Positions 16,698 to 24,496 of a DNA stretch of 64,000 nt are shown in pieces (the stretch's first letter is position 1; each line of letters begins with the position of its first letter). Source of the DNA: Nonomuraea glycinis. Its GTDB lineage: Bacteria; Actinomycetota; Actinomycetes; Streptosporangiales; Streptosporangiaceae. The DNA is taken from contig NZ_BMNK01000008.1 in NCBI RefSeq assembly GCF_014646515.1, positions 362,745 to 426,744 on the forward strand, in the 5' to 3' direction. Made by a program: the position numbers and the translations under genes. The notes beneath the pieces were generated by a model. The model searched no databases. It was not told where the DNA came from and worked only from the letters and a program-made list of their open reading frames with translations.

Positions 16698-17458
16698 GGA
16701 GGTACACCACGCTCTCGGCGCTGGCCGTGCTGTTCCTGTTCCCGCTGCTGTGGAGCGGCTACGCCTCGCTGGAGAAGCCGGCCAACTATCTCAGGATGGC
16801 CGAGTACGGCGAAGGGGTCGGCACCTACGCGACCAACAGCGTGCTGGTCTCGGTGATGACCGTCGGCGGCACGCTCCTGGTGTCGGCGCTCGGCGGCTAC
16901 GCCTTCGCCCGCTTCGACTTCCCCGGCAAGAACCTGCTGTTCCTGGCCACGCTGGCGATCCTCATGGTGCCGTACGCGACCATCCTCATCCCGCTGTACG
17001 TGCTGCTCGGGTATCTCGGGCTGCAGAACTCGCTGGTCGGGCTGTCGCTGGTGTTCGTGATGTTCCAGCTCCCGTTCGCGCTGTTCATGATGCGCAACGC
17101 GTTCGAGTCCGTCCCGCGCGAACTGGAGGAGGCGGCGCTGGTGGACGGCTGCGGCACGTTCCGGGCGTTCTCCCGGATCCTGCTGCCCGCCGTACGGCCC
17201 GCGCTGATCACCGTCGGCCTGTTCGCCTTCCTCGCCTCCTGGAACGACTTCTTCGCGCCGCTCATCCTGCTCAACGACGGCGCGTCGTTCACCCTGCCGG
17301 TGGCCGTGGTCAGCATGACGTCGGGCACGTTCGGCACCGTGGACTACGGCATGCTCCAGGCCGGCGTCGTGGTCATGGCCCTCCCCTGTCTCATCCTCTT
17401 CATCGTGCTGCAGCGCCACTACGTGCGCGGATTCATGTCAGGAGCTCTGCGTGGCTAA
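16694..17458 (+). CDS. Sugar ABC transporter permease (MalG-like)
   Basis: Second membrane subunit (254 aa), with the EAA loop EEAALVDGCGTFRAFSRILLP and the family ending YVRGFMSGALRG. The start is the TTG at 16694, preceded by GGAGG and overlapping the previous stop; the protein begins almost directly with its first helix and is slightly shorter than typical 270-280 aa MalG proteins. The gene overlaps the GH127 start by 8 bases, so binding protein, permeases and hydrolase form one tightly coupled operon. Confidence 0.92.
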   Translation: MRRYTTLSALAVLFLFPLLWSGYASLEKPANYLRMAEYGEGVGTYATNSVLVSVMTVGGTLLVSALGGYAFARFDFPGKNLLFLATLAILMVPYATILIPLYVLLGYLGLQNSLVGLSLVFVMFQLPFALFMMRNAFESVPRELEEAALVDGCGTFRAFSRILLPAVRPALITVGLFAFLASWNDFFAPLILLNDGASFTLPVAVVSMTSGTFGTVDYGMLQAGVVVMALPCLILFIVLQRHYVRGFMSGALRG

Positions 17459-19463
17459 CCCCGTCCTGCCCTCCTCGGGCGCGCTGTCCCCGCTCGGCCT
17501 CGACGCGGTACGCCTGTCGCCCGGCTTCTGGGGCGACCGCGTCGCGCTCAACCGCGAGGTCACCATCGCGCACTGCCAGGAGTGGATGGAGCGCGAAGGC
17601 TGGATCGGCAACTTCCGCGGCGAGCGCCCACGCCGGGGCCGCGAGTTCAGCGACTCGGAGATCTACAAACTGCTGGAGGCGATGGCCTGGGCCGACCACC
17701 CCGAGCTGCCGGCGCTGGCCGAGACGGTGGCCAGGGCGCAGGAGGGCGACGGCTACCTCAACACCCGCTGGAGCGGCAGCCGTTACACCGACCTGGAGTG
17801 GGGCCACGAGCTCTACTGCTACGGCCACCTCATCCAGGCCGGCGTGGCCCGGCTCCGCACCCACGGCCCGGACCAGCTCACCGAGGTGGCCATGCGGGCG
17901 GCCGACCACGTCTGCCGCCGGTTCATGGACGACGCCCGGACGTGCGGGCACCCCGAGATCGAGATGGCGCTGGTGGAGCTCTACCGGGCCACCGGCGCCG
18001 AGCGCCATCTGGAGATGGCCCGCCGCTTCGTCGAGCGCCGCGGGCTGCCCGCCCTCGGCGAGATCCATCTCGGGCGCGCGTACTTCCAGGACGACCTGCC
18101 CGTACGGCGGGCGCCGGTTCTTCGCGGGCATGCCGTACGGGCCCTCTACCTGGCGTGCGGCGCGGTGGACGTGGCTGTGGAGACCGGTGACGAGGAGTTG
18201 CTGAAGGCGGTCGAGGCGCAGTGGGAGCGGACCGTCGCCCGGCGCACCCACCTGACCGGCGGGATGGGCTCCCGCCATGCCGACGAGGCGTTCGGCGACG
18301 ACTACGAGCTGCCGCCGGACCGGGCCTACGCCGAGACGTGCGCGGGCGTCGCCTCCGTCATGCTGTCGCACCGGCTGCTGCTGGCCACCGGCGACGCCCG
18401 CTACGCCGACCTGGCCGAGCGGACCCTGTACAACGTGGTGGCCGCCTCGGTGGCGCTGGACGGCCGCTCCTTCTTCTACGCCAACCCCCTGGCCGTACGG
18501 GTGCCCGCCGAGCCGCGCACCGGAGTGGCCGGCCACGCGGCGGGCGGCGGGCTGCGCTCGCCGTGGTTCGACGTGTCGTGCTGCCCGAACAACATCGCCC
18601 GCACCCTGGCCTCACTGGCCGCCTACGTGGCCACCGGCTCGGGCGGCGATGTCCAGATTCATCAGTACACGCCGGGCGAGATCCGGCAGGGCGAGCTGGC
18701 CCTGCGGGTGGAGACCGGGTACCCGTGGTCCGGCGGGGTGCGGGTGCGGGTGCTGACGGGCGGCAGTGGACGCATCTCCCTGCGTGTGCCCACCTGGGCC
18801 ACGGGGGCCACCCTCCGGTACGGCGCGCCGGCCACCGGCGGCGATGGGGATTTCGGCGGTCGCGGCGGTTCGGAGGCCGCGAGGGACGGCGGCTTCTCGC
18901 GGGGCAGCGATTCGGAGGCCGGGCGGCTGGTCGAGCCCGGTTACGTCGTGGTCGAGCGGGATTGGCGGGCGGGTGAGGAGGTGTGGCTGGAGTTGCCGAT
19001 GGCGGCGCGGTGGACGTATCCGGACCGGCGGATCGACGCGCTTCGCGGGTGCGCGGCGGTGGAGCGCGGGCCGCTGGTCTACTGCGCGGAATCCGTCGGC
19101 GACGAGCCGCCTCTCGCGGAGCTGGCCGTCGTGCCGGCGCCGCCTGCCGAGCGCCCGTCGGCGGGAACGGTGGAGCTGGAGGTCGAGGGGGTCGCCGGGT
19201 CGCCGGACTCGGACGCGTGGCCGTACGGCTCGGAGCCGGACGACGCGCCGTACCGGTGGCCCGCGGGCGGGGGCGGGACGGCGGTGCGGCTGATCCCCTA
19301 CCACCGCTGGGGCAACCGCGGTCCGGCCACCATGCGCGTCTGGCTGCCCGTGGCCGACCAGGCCGACGCCGTGCACCCCGCCCCCGAGCCCGCGGATGTC
19401 ACCACAGGAAGGGCCGCCGGCGACGCCCACGGAACCTCACCCGGCTCCCGGTCGTTCAGCTGA
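17451..19463 (+). CDS. GH127-type beta-L-arabinofuranosidase
   Basis: A 670-aa glycoside hydrolase of the HypBA1 kind, which removes terminal beta-L-arabinofuranose. No signal peptide is visible, so it should act on imported sugars in the cytosol. The four zinc-site residues of HypBA1 (Glu338, Cys340, Cys417, Cys418) have counterparts in AETC (Glu295, Cys297) and SCCPNN (Cys377, Cys378), with nearly the same spacing. A Gly/Ser/Asp-rich insertion follows residue 460 in the C-terminal beta-domain. The GTG at 17451 follows AGGAG and overlaps the permease stop by 8 bases. A related GH146 or DUF1680 enzyme of slightly different specificity remains possible. Confidence 0.9.
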   Translation: MANPVLPSSGALSPLGLDAVRLSPGFWGDRVALNREVTIAHCQEWMEREGWIGNFRGERPRRGREFSDSEIYKLLEAMAWADHPELPALAETVARAQEGDGYLNTRWSGSRYTDLEWGHELYCYGHLIQAGVARLRTHGPDQLTEVAMRAADHVCRRFMDDARTCGHPEIEMALVELYRATGAERHLEMARRFVERRGLPALGEIHLGRAYFQDDLPVRRAPVLRGHAVRALYLACGAVDVAVETGDEELLKAVEAQWERTVARRTHLTGGMGSRHADEAFGDDYELPPDRAYAETCAGVASVMLSHRLLLATGDARYADLAERTLYNVVAASVALDGRSFFYANPLAVRVPAEPRTGVAGHAAGGGLRSPWFDVSCCPNNIARTLASLAAYVATGSGGDVQIHQYTPGEIRQGELALRVETGYPWSGGVRVRVLTGGSGRISLRVPTWATGATLRYGAPATGGDGDFGGRGGSEAARDGGFSRGSDSEAGRLVEPGYVVVERDWRAGEEVWLELPMAARWTYPDRRIDALRGCAAVERGPLVYCAESVGDEPPLAELAVVPAPPAERPSAGTVELEVEGVAGSPDSDAWPYGSEPDDAPYRWPAGGGGTAVRLIPYHRWGNRGPATMRVWLPVADQADAVHPAPEPADVTTGRAAGDAHGTSPGSRSFS

Positions 19464-19490
19464 GAGACGATCCGGAGTCGAAGGAGGGTC

Positions 19491-19694
19491 ATGGGCTGGC
19501 ACTACAGGAAGTCGATCAAGGTGGGCCCGTTCCGCGTCAACCTGTCGCGGCACGGTGTCGGTCACAGCTTCGGCAACCGCCGCTTCCACGTCACGACGAC
19601 CCCCGACGGCCGTCGCCACCTGACGGTTCGCCTCCCCGGAGGTTTCCAGGTCGGTAAGTCTTTCGGCAAGCGCCGCCATTACCGGCATTACTAA
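19491..19694 (+). CDS. DUF4236 mini-protein (first of a tandem pair)
   Basis: A 67-aa basic protein starting MGWHYRKSIKVGPFRVNLS, then GVGHSFGNRRF and a C-terminal LTVRLPGGF stretch. This is the DUF4236 pattern, seen as short beta-rich proteins or N-terminal domains in many bacteria; its function is unknown. AAGGAGGG precedes the ATG at ideal spacing. It begins 27 bases after the GH127 gene and could be cotranscribed with it. The His/Arg-rich tail (KRRHYRHY) differs from that of its neighbour. Confidence 0.85.
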   Translation: MGWHYRKSIKVGPFRVNLSRHGVGHSFGNRRFHVTTTPDGRRHLTVRLPGGFQVGKSFGKRRHYRHY

Positions 19695-19749
19695 AGCCGG
19701 AATCCGTGGGTAGTCGATGGTCCTCGCCAACTCTTGGAGGAATGCGACC

Positions 19750-19944
19750 ATGGGCTGGAGCTACCGAAAGTCGATCAAGAAGGGGCCGTTCCGCCTGAAC
19801 CTGTCCCGCCGTGGCGTGGGACACAGCTGGGGCAACCGGCTGTTCCGCATCACGCACTCGGCGGACGGCCGCCGCACGCTGTCGGTCAACCTGCCGGGCG
19901 GCTTTCACTGGCGCAAGCACCTCAGCAGCCGCTCACGGAGCTGA
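19750..19944 (+). CDS. DUF4236 mini-protein (second of a tandem pair)
   Basis: A 64-aa paralogue of the preceding gene: MGWSYRKSIKKGPFRLNLS, GVGHSWGNRLF and LSVNLPGGF occur at the same positions. GGAGG lies 10 bases before the ATG. The pair clearly arose by tandem duplication and has since diverged mainly in charged residues and the tail. A strong rho-independent terminator follows 18 bases after the stop. Function unknown. Confidence 0.85.
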   Translation: MGWSYRKSIKKGPFRLNLSRRGVGHSWGNRLFRITHSADGRRTLSVNLPGGFHWRKHLSSRSRS

Positions 19945-19962
19945 GCCCCCCTCTCCCAGGCC

Positions 19963-20000
19963 GGGGACACCTCATCCGAGGTGTCCCCGCCGGCTTTTCC
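19963..20000 (+). terminator. Rho-independent terminator after the DUF4236 pair
   Basis: A perfect 10-bp stem GGGGACACCT/AGGTGTCCCC (19963-19972 with 19979-19988) around CATCCG, followed within a few bases by TTTT. It would end transcription of the GH127-DUF4236 unit. The acyltransferase gene converges on it from the other side. Confidence 0.85.
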
Positions 20001-20064
20001 ATGAGTCCGCGCCCTGACCTGGTCAGCGAGCTCCCGGCGACGTACTCTGCCGTGGCGTCGGCCG

Positions 20065-21339
20065 TCAGTGGCCGTCGCGCATGCCGAACAGGAAACGGGT
20101 GACCCGGGTGCGCCGTACCAGCAGGTCGTAGGCGGCGACGGTGAGCACGAGAGAGAGCGCCACGATCAGCGGGTACTTGACGGCGATCGGCGCGTCCAGC
20201 CGGACCACCCCGTACGCGACCACGACCACGATCGGCTGGTGCAGGACGTACAGAGGCAGCACGGCTGCCGCCAGGTAGGCGTACACCTTCCGGCGGGCGC
20301 CGGTGGGGTGGGTCGAGGCACGCGGTGGGGCGCTGATGGAGGCCGAAGCGCCGGTCGGGTGGGACGGGGTGGGGGTCTGGGTCGGGGTGGGGGTACGGCG
20401 GTCGAGTAGGCCGAGGATCGCTACCAGGAGCAGCCATCCTGCGGCGCCGTACATCCCCCGCGCGATGATCGCCTGGGGAGTCAGGTCGGTGAAAGGGTCG
20501 CCGCCGGCGAGCAGGAACAGGGGGAAGCCGACCAGGAGCAGCGCCAGGCCGGCCATGGCGGACAGCCGCGCGTCACGGCGCATCGCGGCCCGGAAGCCGT
20601 CGTCGCCGGCGAACACGAAGCCGTAACAGAAGAACAGCAGGTACGCCCAGCGGCTCCACCCGGCGTACTCCTCCTCCAGCCCGGCCAGCGCGCTGAGCAG
20701 CGACACCGGGACGGCCGGCAGCAGCGCCGCCCCCCGATGGCCCGCCACGGCGACGAGCCGGCCCGCGATCCGGCGGGCACCGGCGGCGGGGAAGCAGCGC
20801 ACCACGGGCGCGAGCATGAGGGCGAACGTCAGCAACAGCAGCATGAACCACAGGTGCCCGGTCTCGAAGTGCTCGCCCTGCAGCACGAACGGGTATTCGG
20901 CCAGGTCGAGGCGGACGTCGAAGAAGCGCGGCAGGAAGGCCAGGTAGGACTCGTGGTAGCCGGGGTCCGCCCGCAACCGTAGCCACTGCGGCAGCGGGGC
21001 GAGGGCGAGCGTGCCGAAGACCAGCGGCACGCCGAGCCGCAGCAGCCGCTCGGTGGCGAAGCCCGCCGGGCCGCGCCGGCGCAGGGAGTGCCAGGCGCCG
21101 AAGCCCGCGATGAGGAAGAGCATCGGCATCGCCCACACCACCCCGAGCGCGGACAGCACGAAGGTCGCGCCCGTCGTCTCAGCGTTGCGTACGTAGAAGT
21201 CGTCGTCGGCGGCGAAGACCAGCGCGGAGTGGAAGAACACCAGCCCGACGACCACCAGCACCCGAATGGAGTCCAGCTCACTACGCCGGGTGGCGGAGGC
21301 GCGTTCCGGGGGCGCGGCCGGGCGCGGGTCGACGATCAT
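20065..21339 (-). CDS. Acyltransferase family 3 membrane protein
   Basis: A multi-pass membrane protein of about 424 aa of the OafA/acyltransferase-3 type, which moves acyl groups onto cell-surface or small-molecule hydroxyls. The N-terminus has ELDSIRVLVVVGLVFFHSALV, with the membrane-embedded His expected in the first helix. About ten hydrophobic segments follow, interrupted by a Pro/Thr-rich loop (TPTPTQTPTPS) near residue 330. The start is uncertain: ATG at 21339 has no clear ribosome site, and a GTG at 21357 is in frame. The 5' end lies in the first copy of a 60-bp tandem repeat. The acyl acceptor is unknown. Confidence 0.75.
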   Translation of the reverse strand: MIVDPRPAAPPERASATRRSELDSIRVLVVVGLVFFHSALVFAADDDFYVRNAETTGATFVLSALGVVWAMPMLFLIAGFGAWHSLRRRGPAGFATERLLRLGVPLVFGTLALAPLPQWLRLRADPGYHESYLAFLPRFFDVRLDLAEYPFVLQGEHFETGHLWFMLLLLTFALMLAPVVRCFPAAGARRIAGRLVAVAGHRGAALLPAVPVSLLSALAGLEEEYAGWSRWAYLLFFCYGFVFAGDDGFRAAMRRDARLSAMAGLALLLVGFPLFLLAGGDPFTDLTPQAIIARGMYGAAGWLLLVAILGLLDRRTPTPTQTPTPSHPTGASASISAPPRASTHPTGARRKVYAYLAAAVLPLYVLHQPIVVVVAYGVVRLDAPIAVKYPLIVALSLVLTVAAYDLLVRRTRVTRFLFGMRDGH

Positions 21340-21537
21340 CGGCCGCACGCCTGGCACCGGCGCGCGGCTGTCGAGGGCGGGCCGACGATCACTGGTCGGG
21401 GGCCTGGCGCCAGAAGCGGGCGCGCGGTTGCCGGGCGCCGGTTGACGATCACTGGTCGGGGGCCTGGCGCCGGAAGCGGGCGCGCGGTTGCCGGGCGCCG
21501 GTTGACGATCATTGGTTCGGGGGCTGGCGCCGACGGG
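21331..21537. repeat. 60-bp tandem repeat array between the DUF1707 and acyltransferase genes
   Basis: Copies begin with GACGATCA at 21331 (53 bases, diverged), 21384 (60), 21444 (60) and 21504 (partial). The two central copies differ at about one position. On the minus strand each carries [AG]TGATCGTC, and the 21331 copy supplies the acyltransferase ATG. The array also holds a repetitive 58-codon reading frame (21512 to 21336) whose ATG overlaps the DUF1707 stop and whose TGA overlaps the acyltransferase ATG; it is probably a by-product. Confidence 0.85.
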
Positions 21538-21925
21538 CGGCTACCACGGTCACGATGAGGAGGACGAGTCCTGGGCCGAGCAGGTCCTTGGGCCAGAACT
21601 CCAGCGGGCAGGCCGCCTGGATGCTCGCCACCACCCAGCTCACGACCCCGATGGCGACGGCCGCGCCCCACACCGCCCAGCCCACCTTGAGCCAGCGGGG
21701 CACCGCGGCCGGGAGCGGCGCGGGCGTGCCGGTCTGCGGGGCGGTGGGTGGCAGGTCCGCCGTCAGATGGTCCAGTTCGCGGCGGGTCACGGCCTGGAAG
21801 GCCAGGCCCACCCGGTCGTCGAACTCGGTGAAGTCGAGGGAGCCGTCCTCCACCGCCAGGCGGAGCCGTTGGGCGGCGAACTCCCGGTCGCCGTCCGATG
21901 CCCGTACCTCGGGCTGTTCGTCCAT
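21509..21925 (-). CDS. DUF1707 domain membrane protein
   Basis: A 138-aa actinobacterial protein. The first 55 residues (RASDGDREFAAQRLRLAVEDGSLDFTEFDDRVGLAF) form a DUF1707 domain, a short helical SHOCT-like module of unknown role. A Pro-rich linker and two hydrophobic helices (VGWAVWGAAVAIGVVSWVVA and LLGPGLVLLIVTVVAA) follow. GGGGAG precedes the ATG. The last codons lie in a 60-bp repeat copy. It probably sits in the membrane with the DUF1707 domain in the cytosol. Confidence 0.85.
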   Translation of the reverse strand: MDEQPEVRASDGDREFAAQRLRLAVEDGSLDFTEFDDRVGLAFQAVTRRELDHLTADLPPTAPQTGTPAPLPAAVPRWLKVGWAVWGAAVAIGVVSWVVASIQAACPLEFWPKDLLGPGLVLLIVTVVAARRRQPPNQ

Positions 21926-21997
21926 TCTGCTCCCCCTCAGTCAGCGGTGCGCGCCGAAGCGGCGCTCGGCGAAGCGAAGCGGTGCGGTGCGTGGCGA

Positions 21998-22675
21998 TCA
22001 TTCGGCGGCCTCGGGACGCTGGGCGGCCAGGAAGGCGTCGATCTCGGTCTGCTCCGCCGGTTCGATGGTGCGGTCCGTGCGCCACCGTCCGGCGATCACG
22101 GGCAGGTACGGCCGGGCCGCCGCGGTGTCGGAGCCGGCCAGGAACGCGCCGAGCATGGCCGGCCGCCAGTCCGCCCGCCGCGCTTCGGGCACGGCGGTGG
22201 TGGCCAGGATGAGCCAGGTGCAGGCCACGTCCGCGACCGGTGCGCCCCTGGCGGCGTTGGCCCAGTCGACGACCCGCGGCCCGTCGCCGGTGAGGATCAC
22301 GTTGGCCGGGTGCAGGTCCAGGTGGAGCAGGCGGTTGCCGGGGCAGCCCTCGGCCGCCTGGAGCCAGCCGGGCGCGCGGACGCCCGCGAGCGCCCGCAGC
22401 AGCTCCGCGAGCAGCCGGCCGTGCTCCGCGACGTCGCCGGGCTTCTGAAGCGCCAGTTCCTTCAGGCTCGGCCCTTCGAGCCGTTCCATGAGGAGGTCGG
22501 GCCCGTCGGTGTCGAAGACCTCCGGCGTGGGGAACCCGTGCCTGCGCGCGTGCCGCATGACCGACGCCTCGCGCTCCAGGCTGCGGCCGTCGCGGGAGCG
22601 CTTGACGACCTTGCCGGCGCCCGCCTCGAAGACGAGGCAGTCGAGCCCGGATGCGATCAAAGTACCCACGCGCAT
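21998..22675 (-). CDS. APH-fold small-molecule kinase
   Basis: A 225-aa protein of the aminoglycoside phosphotransferase/choline kinase fold. The catalytic loop HLDLHPAN (Asp120, Asn125) and the metal-binding VVDW (Asp137) are intact, and a KVVKR lysine lies near residue 25. The protein is short for the family. ATG at 22675 is chosen because it leads straight into the VGTLIASGLDCLVFE strand; no ribosome site is seen, so it may be leaderless. It is divergent from the exporter and PKS genes 180 bases away. A self-resistance role is possible, but this fold is common in actinomycetes. Confidence 0.75.
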   Translation of the reverse strand: MRVGTLIASGLDCLVFEAGAGKVVKRSRDGRSLEREASVMRHARRHGFPTPEVFDTDGPDLLMERLEGPSLKELALQKPGDVAEHGRLLAELLRALAGVRAPGWLQAAEGCPGNRLLHLDLHPANVILTGDGPRVVDWANAARGAPVADVACTWLILATTAVPEARRADWRPAMLGAFLAGSDTAAARPYLPVIAGRWRTDRTIEPAEQTEIDAFLAAQRPEAAE

Positions 22676-22713
22676 ATTTGTCAGATTAGGCAGTAAGGAT
22701 GTCCGACTGGGAT

Positions 22714-22735
22714 GGGCGGCCATTGGCCGCTTTTT
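22714..22735 (+). terminator. Hairpin-plus-T-run upstream of the exporter gene
   Basis: GCGGCC (22716-22721), ATT loop, GGCCGC (22725-22730), then TTTTT (22731-22735); the stem can gain two G-T pairs. It is oriented to stop plus-strand transcripts about 120 bases before the exporter ATPase. Either it shields the PKS cluster from read-through, or it is a leader attenuator if the promoter lies upstream. Confidence 0.65.
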
Positions 22736-22856
22736 CCCGCAACTTGTTGCCACCGGCCCTCAGGGTGTTCATCGCTATCGTAAGGAGGAACATCGGGCAA
22801 TCGCGCATATCGGCATTATTCAATTGCGAATGTGTGGCATCCGAGGAGGTGACACA

Positions 22857-23693
22857 TTGCTGGTGGTAACCGATCTCGTCAAACGGTACGGCACGGTACA
22901 AGCCCTCGACGGATTCTCGCTGAACGTGGCGGCCGGTGAAATTGTGGGGCTGGTCGGGCACAATGGCGCGGGCAAGACGACCTTTGTGGAAATCGTGTCC
23001 GGTCTGATCCGGCCGGACAGCGGTCACGTGACCATTGACGGCAGAGCGCCGTCCGCCACGCGCGGTCAGGTCGGCGTCGCGCCCCAGCACATCGCGCTCT
23101 ACCCCTCCGTCACGGTGCGCGAGCACCTGGAGCTCTACGGCAGGCTCGCCGGGCTGCGACCGGTCGCGCTGCGCGCGGCCATCGACGACCTCGCCGGCAT
23201 CCTGCGACTCTCCGACATCATGGACAGGAGGACCGGCAAGCTCTCCGGCGGCCAGCAGCGGCGCACCCAGGCCGCGACCGCGCTCGTGCACCGGCCGGCG
23301 CTGCTGCTGCTCGACGAGCCGACCGCCGGAGCGGACCTGGAGACCAGGCAGGCCATGCTCGACGTGGTCAAACAGCGGGCGGGCGAGGGCGCGGCCGTCG
23401 TCTACACCACCCACTACCTGCCCGAGCTGACCGAGTTGCAGGCCACGATCGCGGTGGCGCAGAACGGCCGGGTCATCGCCAGGGGCACCTACGAGGAGCT
23501 GGCCAAGGACCTGCCGGGCGAGGTGCGGGTCGTCCTGGAGGACGAGGAAGAGATCGTCCTGTCGACCACCGAGCCCACGGCGGCCCTGATGGAGCTGCTG
23601 GGCCGCCTCGACCGCACGATCAGCTCGGTCGAGGTGCGCCACCCGTCCCTGGACGACCTCTACAACTCCCTGGCGGTCCACCATGTCAGTTGA
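22857..23693 (+). CDS. ABC exporter ATP-binding protein (DrrA/ABC-2 type)
   Basis: A 278-aa ATPase with Walker A GHNGAGKTT (residues 34-42), signature LSGGQQRR, Walker B LLLLDEPTAG and switch His in TTHYLPE. It should drive the ABC-2 permease encoded next, with which it overlaps by 11 bases. The start is the TTG at 22857, preceded by an ideal GAGGAGGT; an upstream ATG at 22830 lacks such a site. The C-terminal extension follows the DrrA pattern. Its position directly ahead of the PKS genes suggests export of the polyketide and self-protection. Confidence 0.88.
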   Translation: MLVVTDLVKRYGTVQALDGFSLNVAAGEIVGLVGHNGAGKTTFVEIVSGLIRPDSGHVTIDGRAPSATRGQVGVAPQHIALYPSVTVREHLELYGRLAGLRPVALRAAIDDLAGILRLSDIMDRRTGKLSGGQQRRTQAATALVHRPALLLLDEPTAGADLETRQAMLDVVKQRAGEGAAVVYTTHYLPELTELQATIAVAQNGRVIARGTYEELAKDLPGEVRVVLEDEEEIVLSTTEPTAALMELLGRLDRTISSVEVRHPSLDDLYNSLAVHHVS

Positions 23694-24483
23694 CACCGCG
23701 TTGATCGACACCCCGCCACGCACGGGGGGCACCTTCGACGCGCTCTACCGCATCGCCGCCGTGGCCAGGCACAACACGATCATCCGGTTACGCGATCCGG
23801 GCCAGGCGATCAGCTACATCGTCATGCCGATGGTGCTCATGCTGGTCCTCAAGCCCCTCTACGTACGGGCGGTGGACGGCGGCGCCACGCAGGTGTCCAC
23901 CGGCCTCATGGTGATGTTCTCGGTGTTCGCGATCTCCCTGGCGGGCAACGCGATCCTGTCCGAGCGCACCTGGCGCACCTGGGACCGGCTGCGGGTGAGC
24001 AAGGCGGCCTCCGCGGAGCTGCTGCTGGGCAAGATCCTGCCGATCTTCGTGATCATGGTGGTGCAGCAGTCGGTGCTCCTGATCTACGGCGTCCTGGTCA
24101 TCGGGCTGCCGGTGCCGGGCGCGCCGCACTACGTACTGCTGGCGATCGTGATCTGGGCCTTCGCCCTGCTCTCCCTCGGCGCGCTGCTCGCCGCGATCGT
24201 GCGCAGCCACGGCGAGCTGAGCGTGATCTGCGACGTGGGCGCGCTGACGATCAGCTCGCTGGGCGGCGCCCTGGTGCCGCTCAGCATCATGCCCGAGTGG
24301 GCGCAGACGACCGCGTACGTCTCGCCCGGCTACTGGGCGCTGACCCTGATGCAGGCCGCGGTCCGCGGCGACCTCGCGGGCATGCTGCCCTCGGCCGGGG
24401 TCCTGCTGGTGCTGGGCCTGCTGGCGGGCGCGTTCGCGGCCCGGCGGCTGGCGCGCGGCTGGGGCCGCGGCGGGCTGATCTGA
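23683..24483 (+). CDS. ABC-2 type exporter permease (DrrB-like)
   Basis: A 266-aa membrane protein with about six helices: an N-terminal cytosolic stretch (ARHNTIIRLRDPGQAISYIVMP) typical of DrrB-like proteins, FSVFAISLAGNAILSERTWRTWDRLRVS, and late hydrophobic pairs. It pairs with the preceding ATPase as a homodimer. The gene ends 13 bases before PksA, so exporter and PKS genes form one operon. The likely cargo is the PKS product. Confidence 0.88.
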   Translation: MSVDTALIDTPPRTGGTFDALYRIAAVARHNTIIRLRDPGQAISYIVMPMVLMLVLKPLYVRAVDGGATQVSTGLMVMFSVFAISLAGNAILSERTWRTWDRLRVSKAASAELLLGKILPIFVIMVVQQSVLLIYGVLVIGLPVPGAPHYVLLAIVIWAFALLSLGALLAAIVRSHGELSVICDVGALTISSLGGALVPLSIMPEWAQTTAYVSPGYWALTLMQAAVRGDLAGMLPSAGVLLVLGLLAGAFAARRLARGWGRGGLI

Positions 24484-24496
24484 GGCGGAGTAAGCA

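Noticed and set aside
21336..21512. 58-codon open frame between DUF1707 and the acyltransferase as a real gene
   Set aside because: It consists of repeat units, lacks any family resemblance, and its coupling is explained by the repeat itself; kept only as an observation.
21331..21537. CRISPR array or attachment site
   Set aside because: Units directly abut, no spacers or cas genes are present, and there is no integrase or tRNA nearby.
21998..22675. Kinase gene as a proven antibiotic-resistance gene of the cluster
   Set aside because: The APH fold is common in actinomycetes, the gene is divergent from the cluster, and a polyketide is not the usual substrate.
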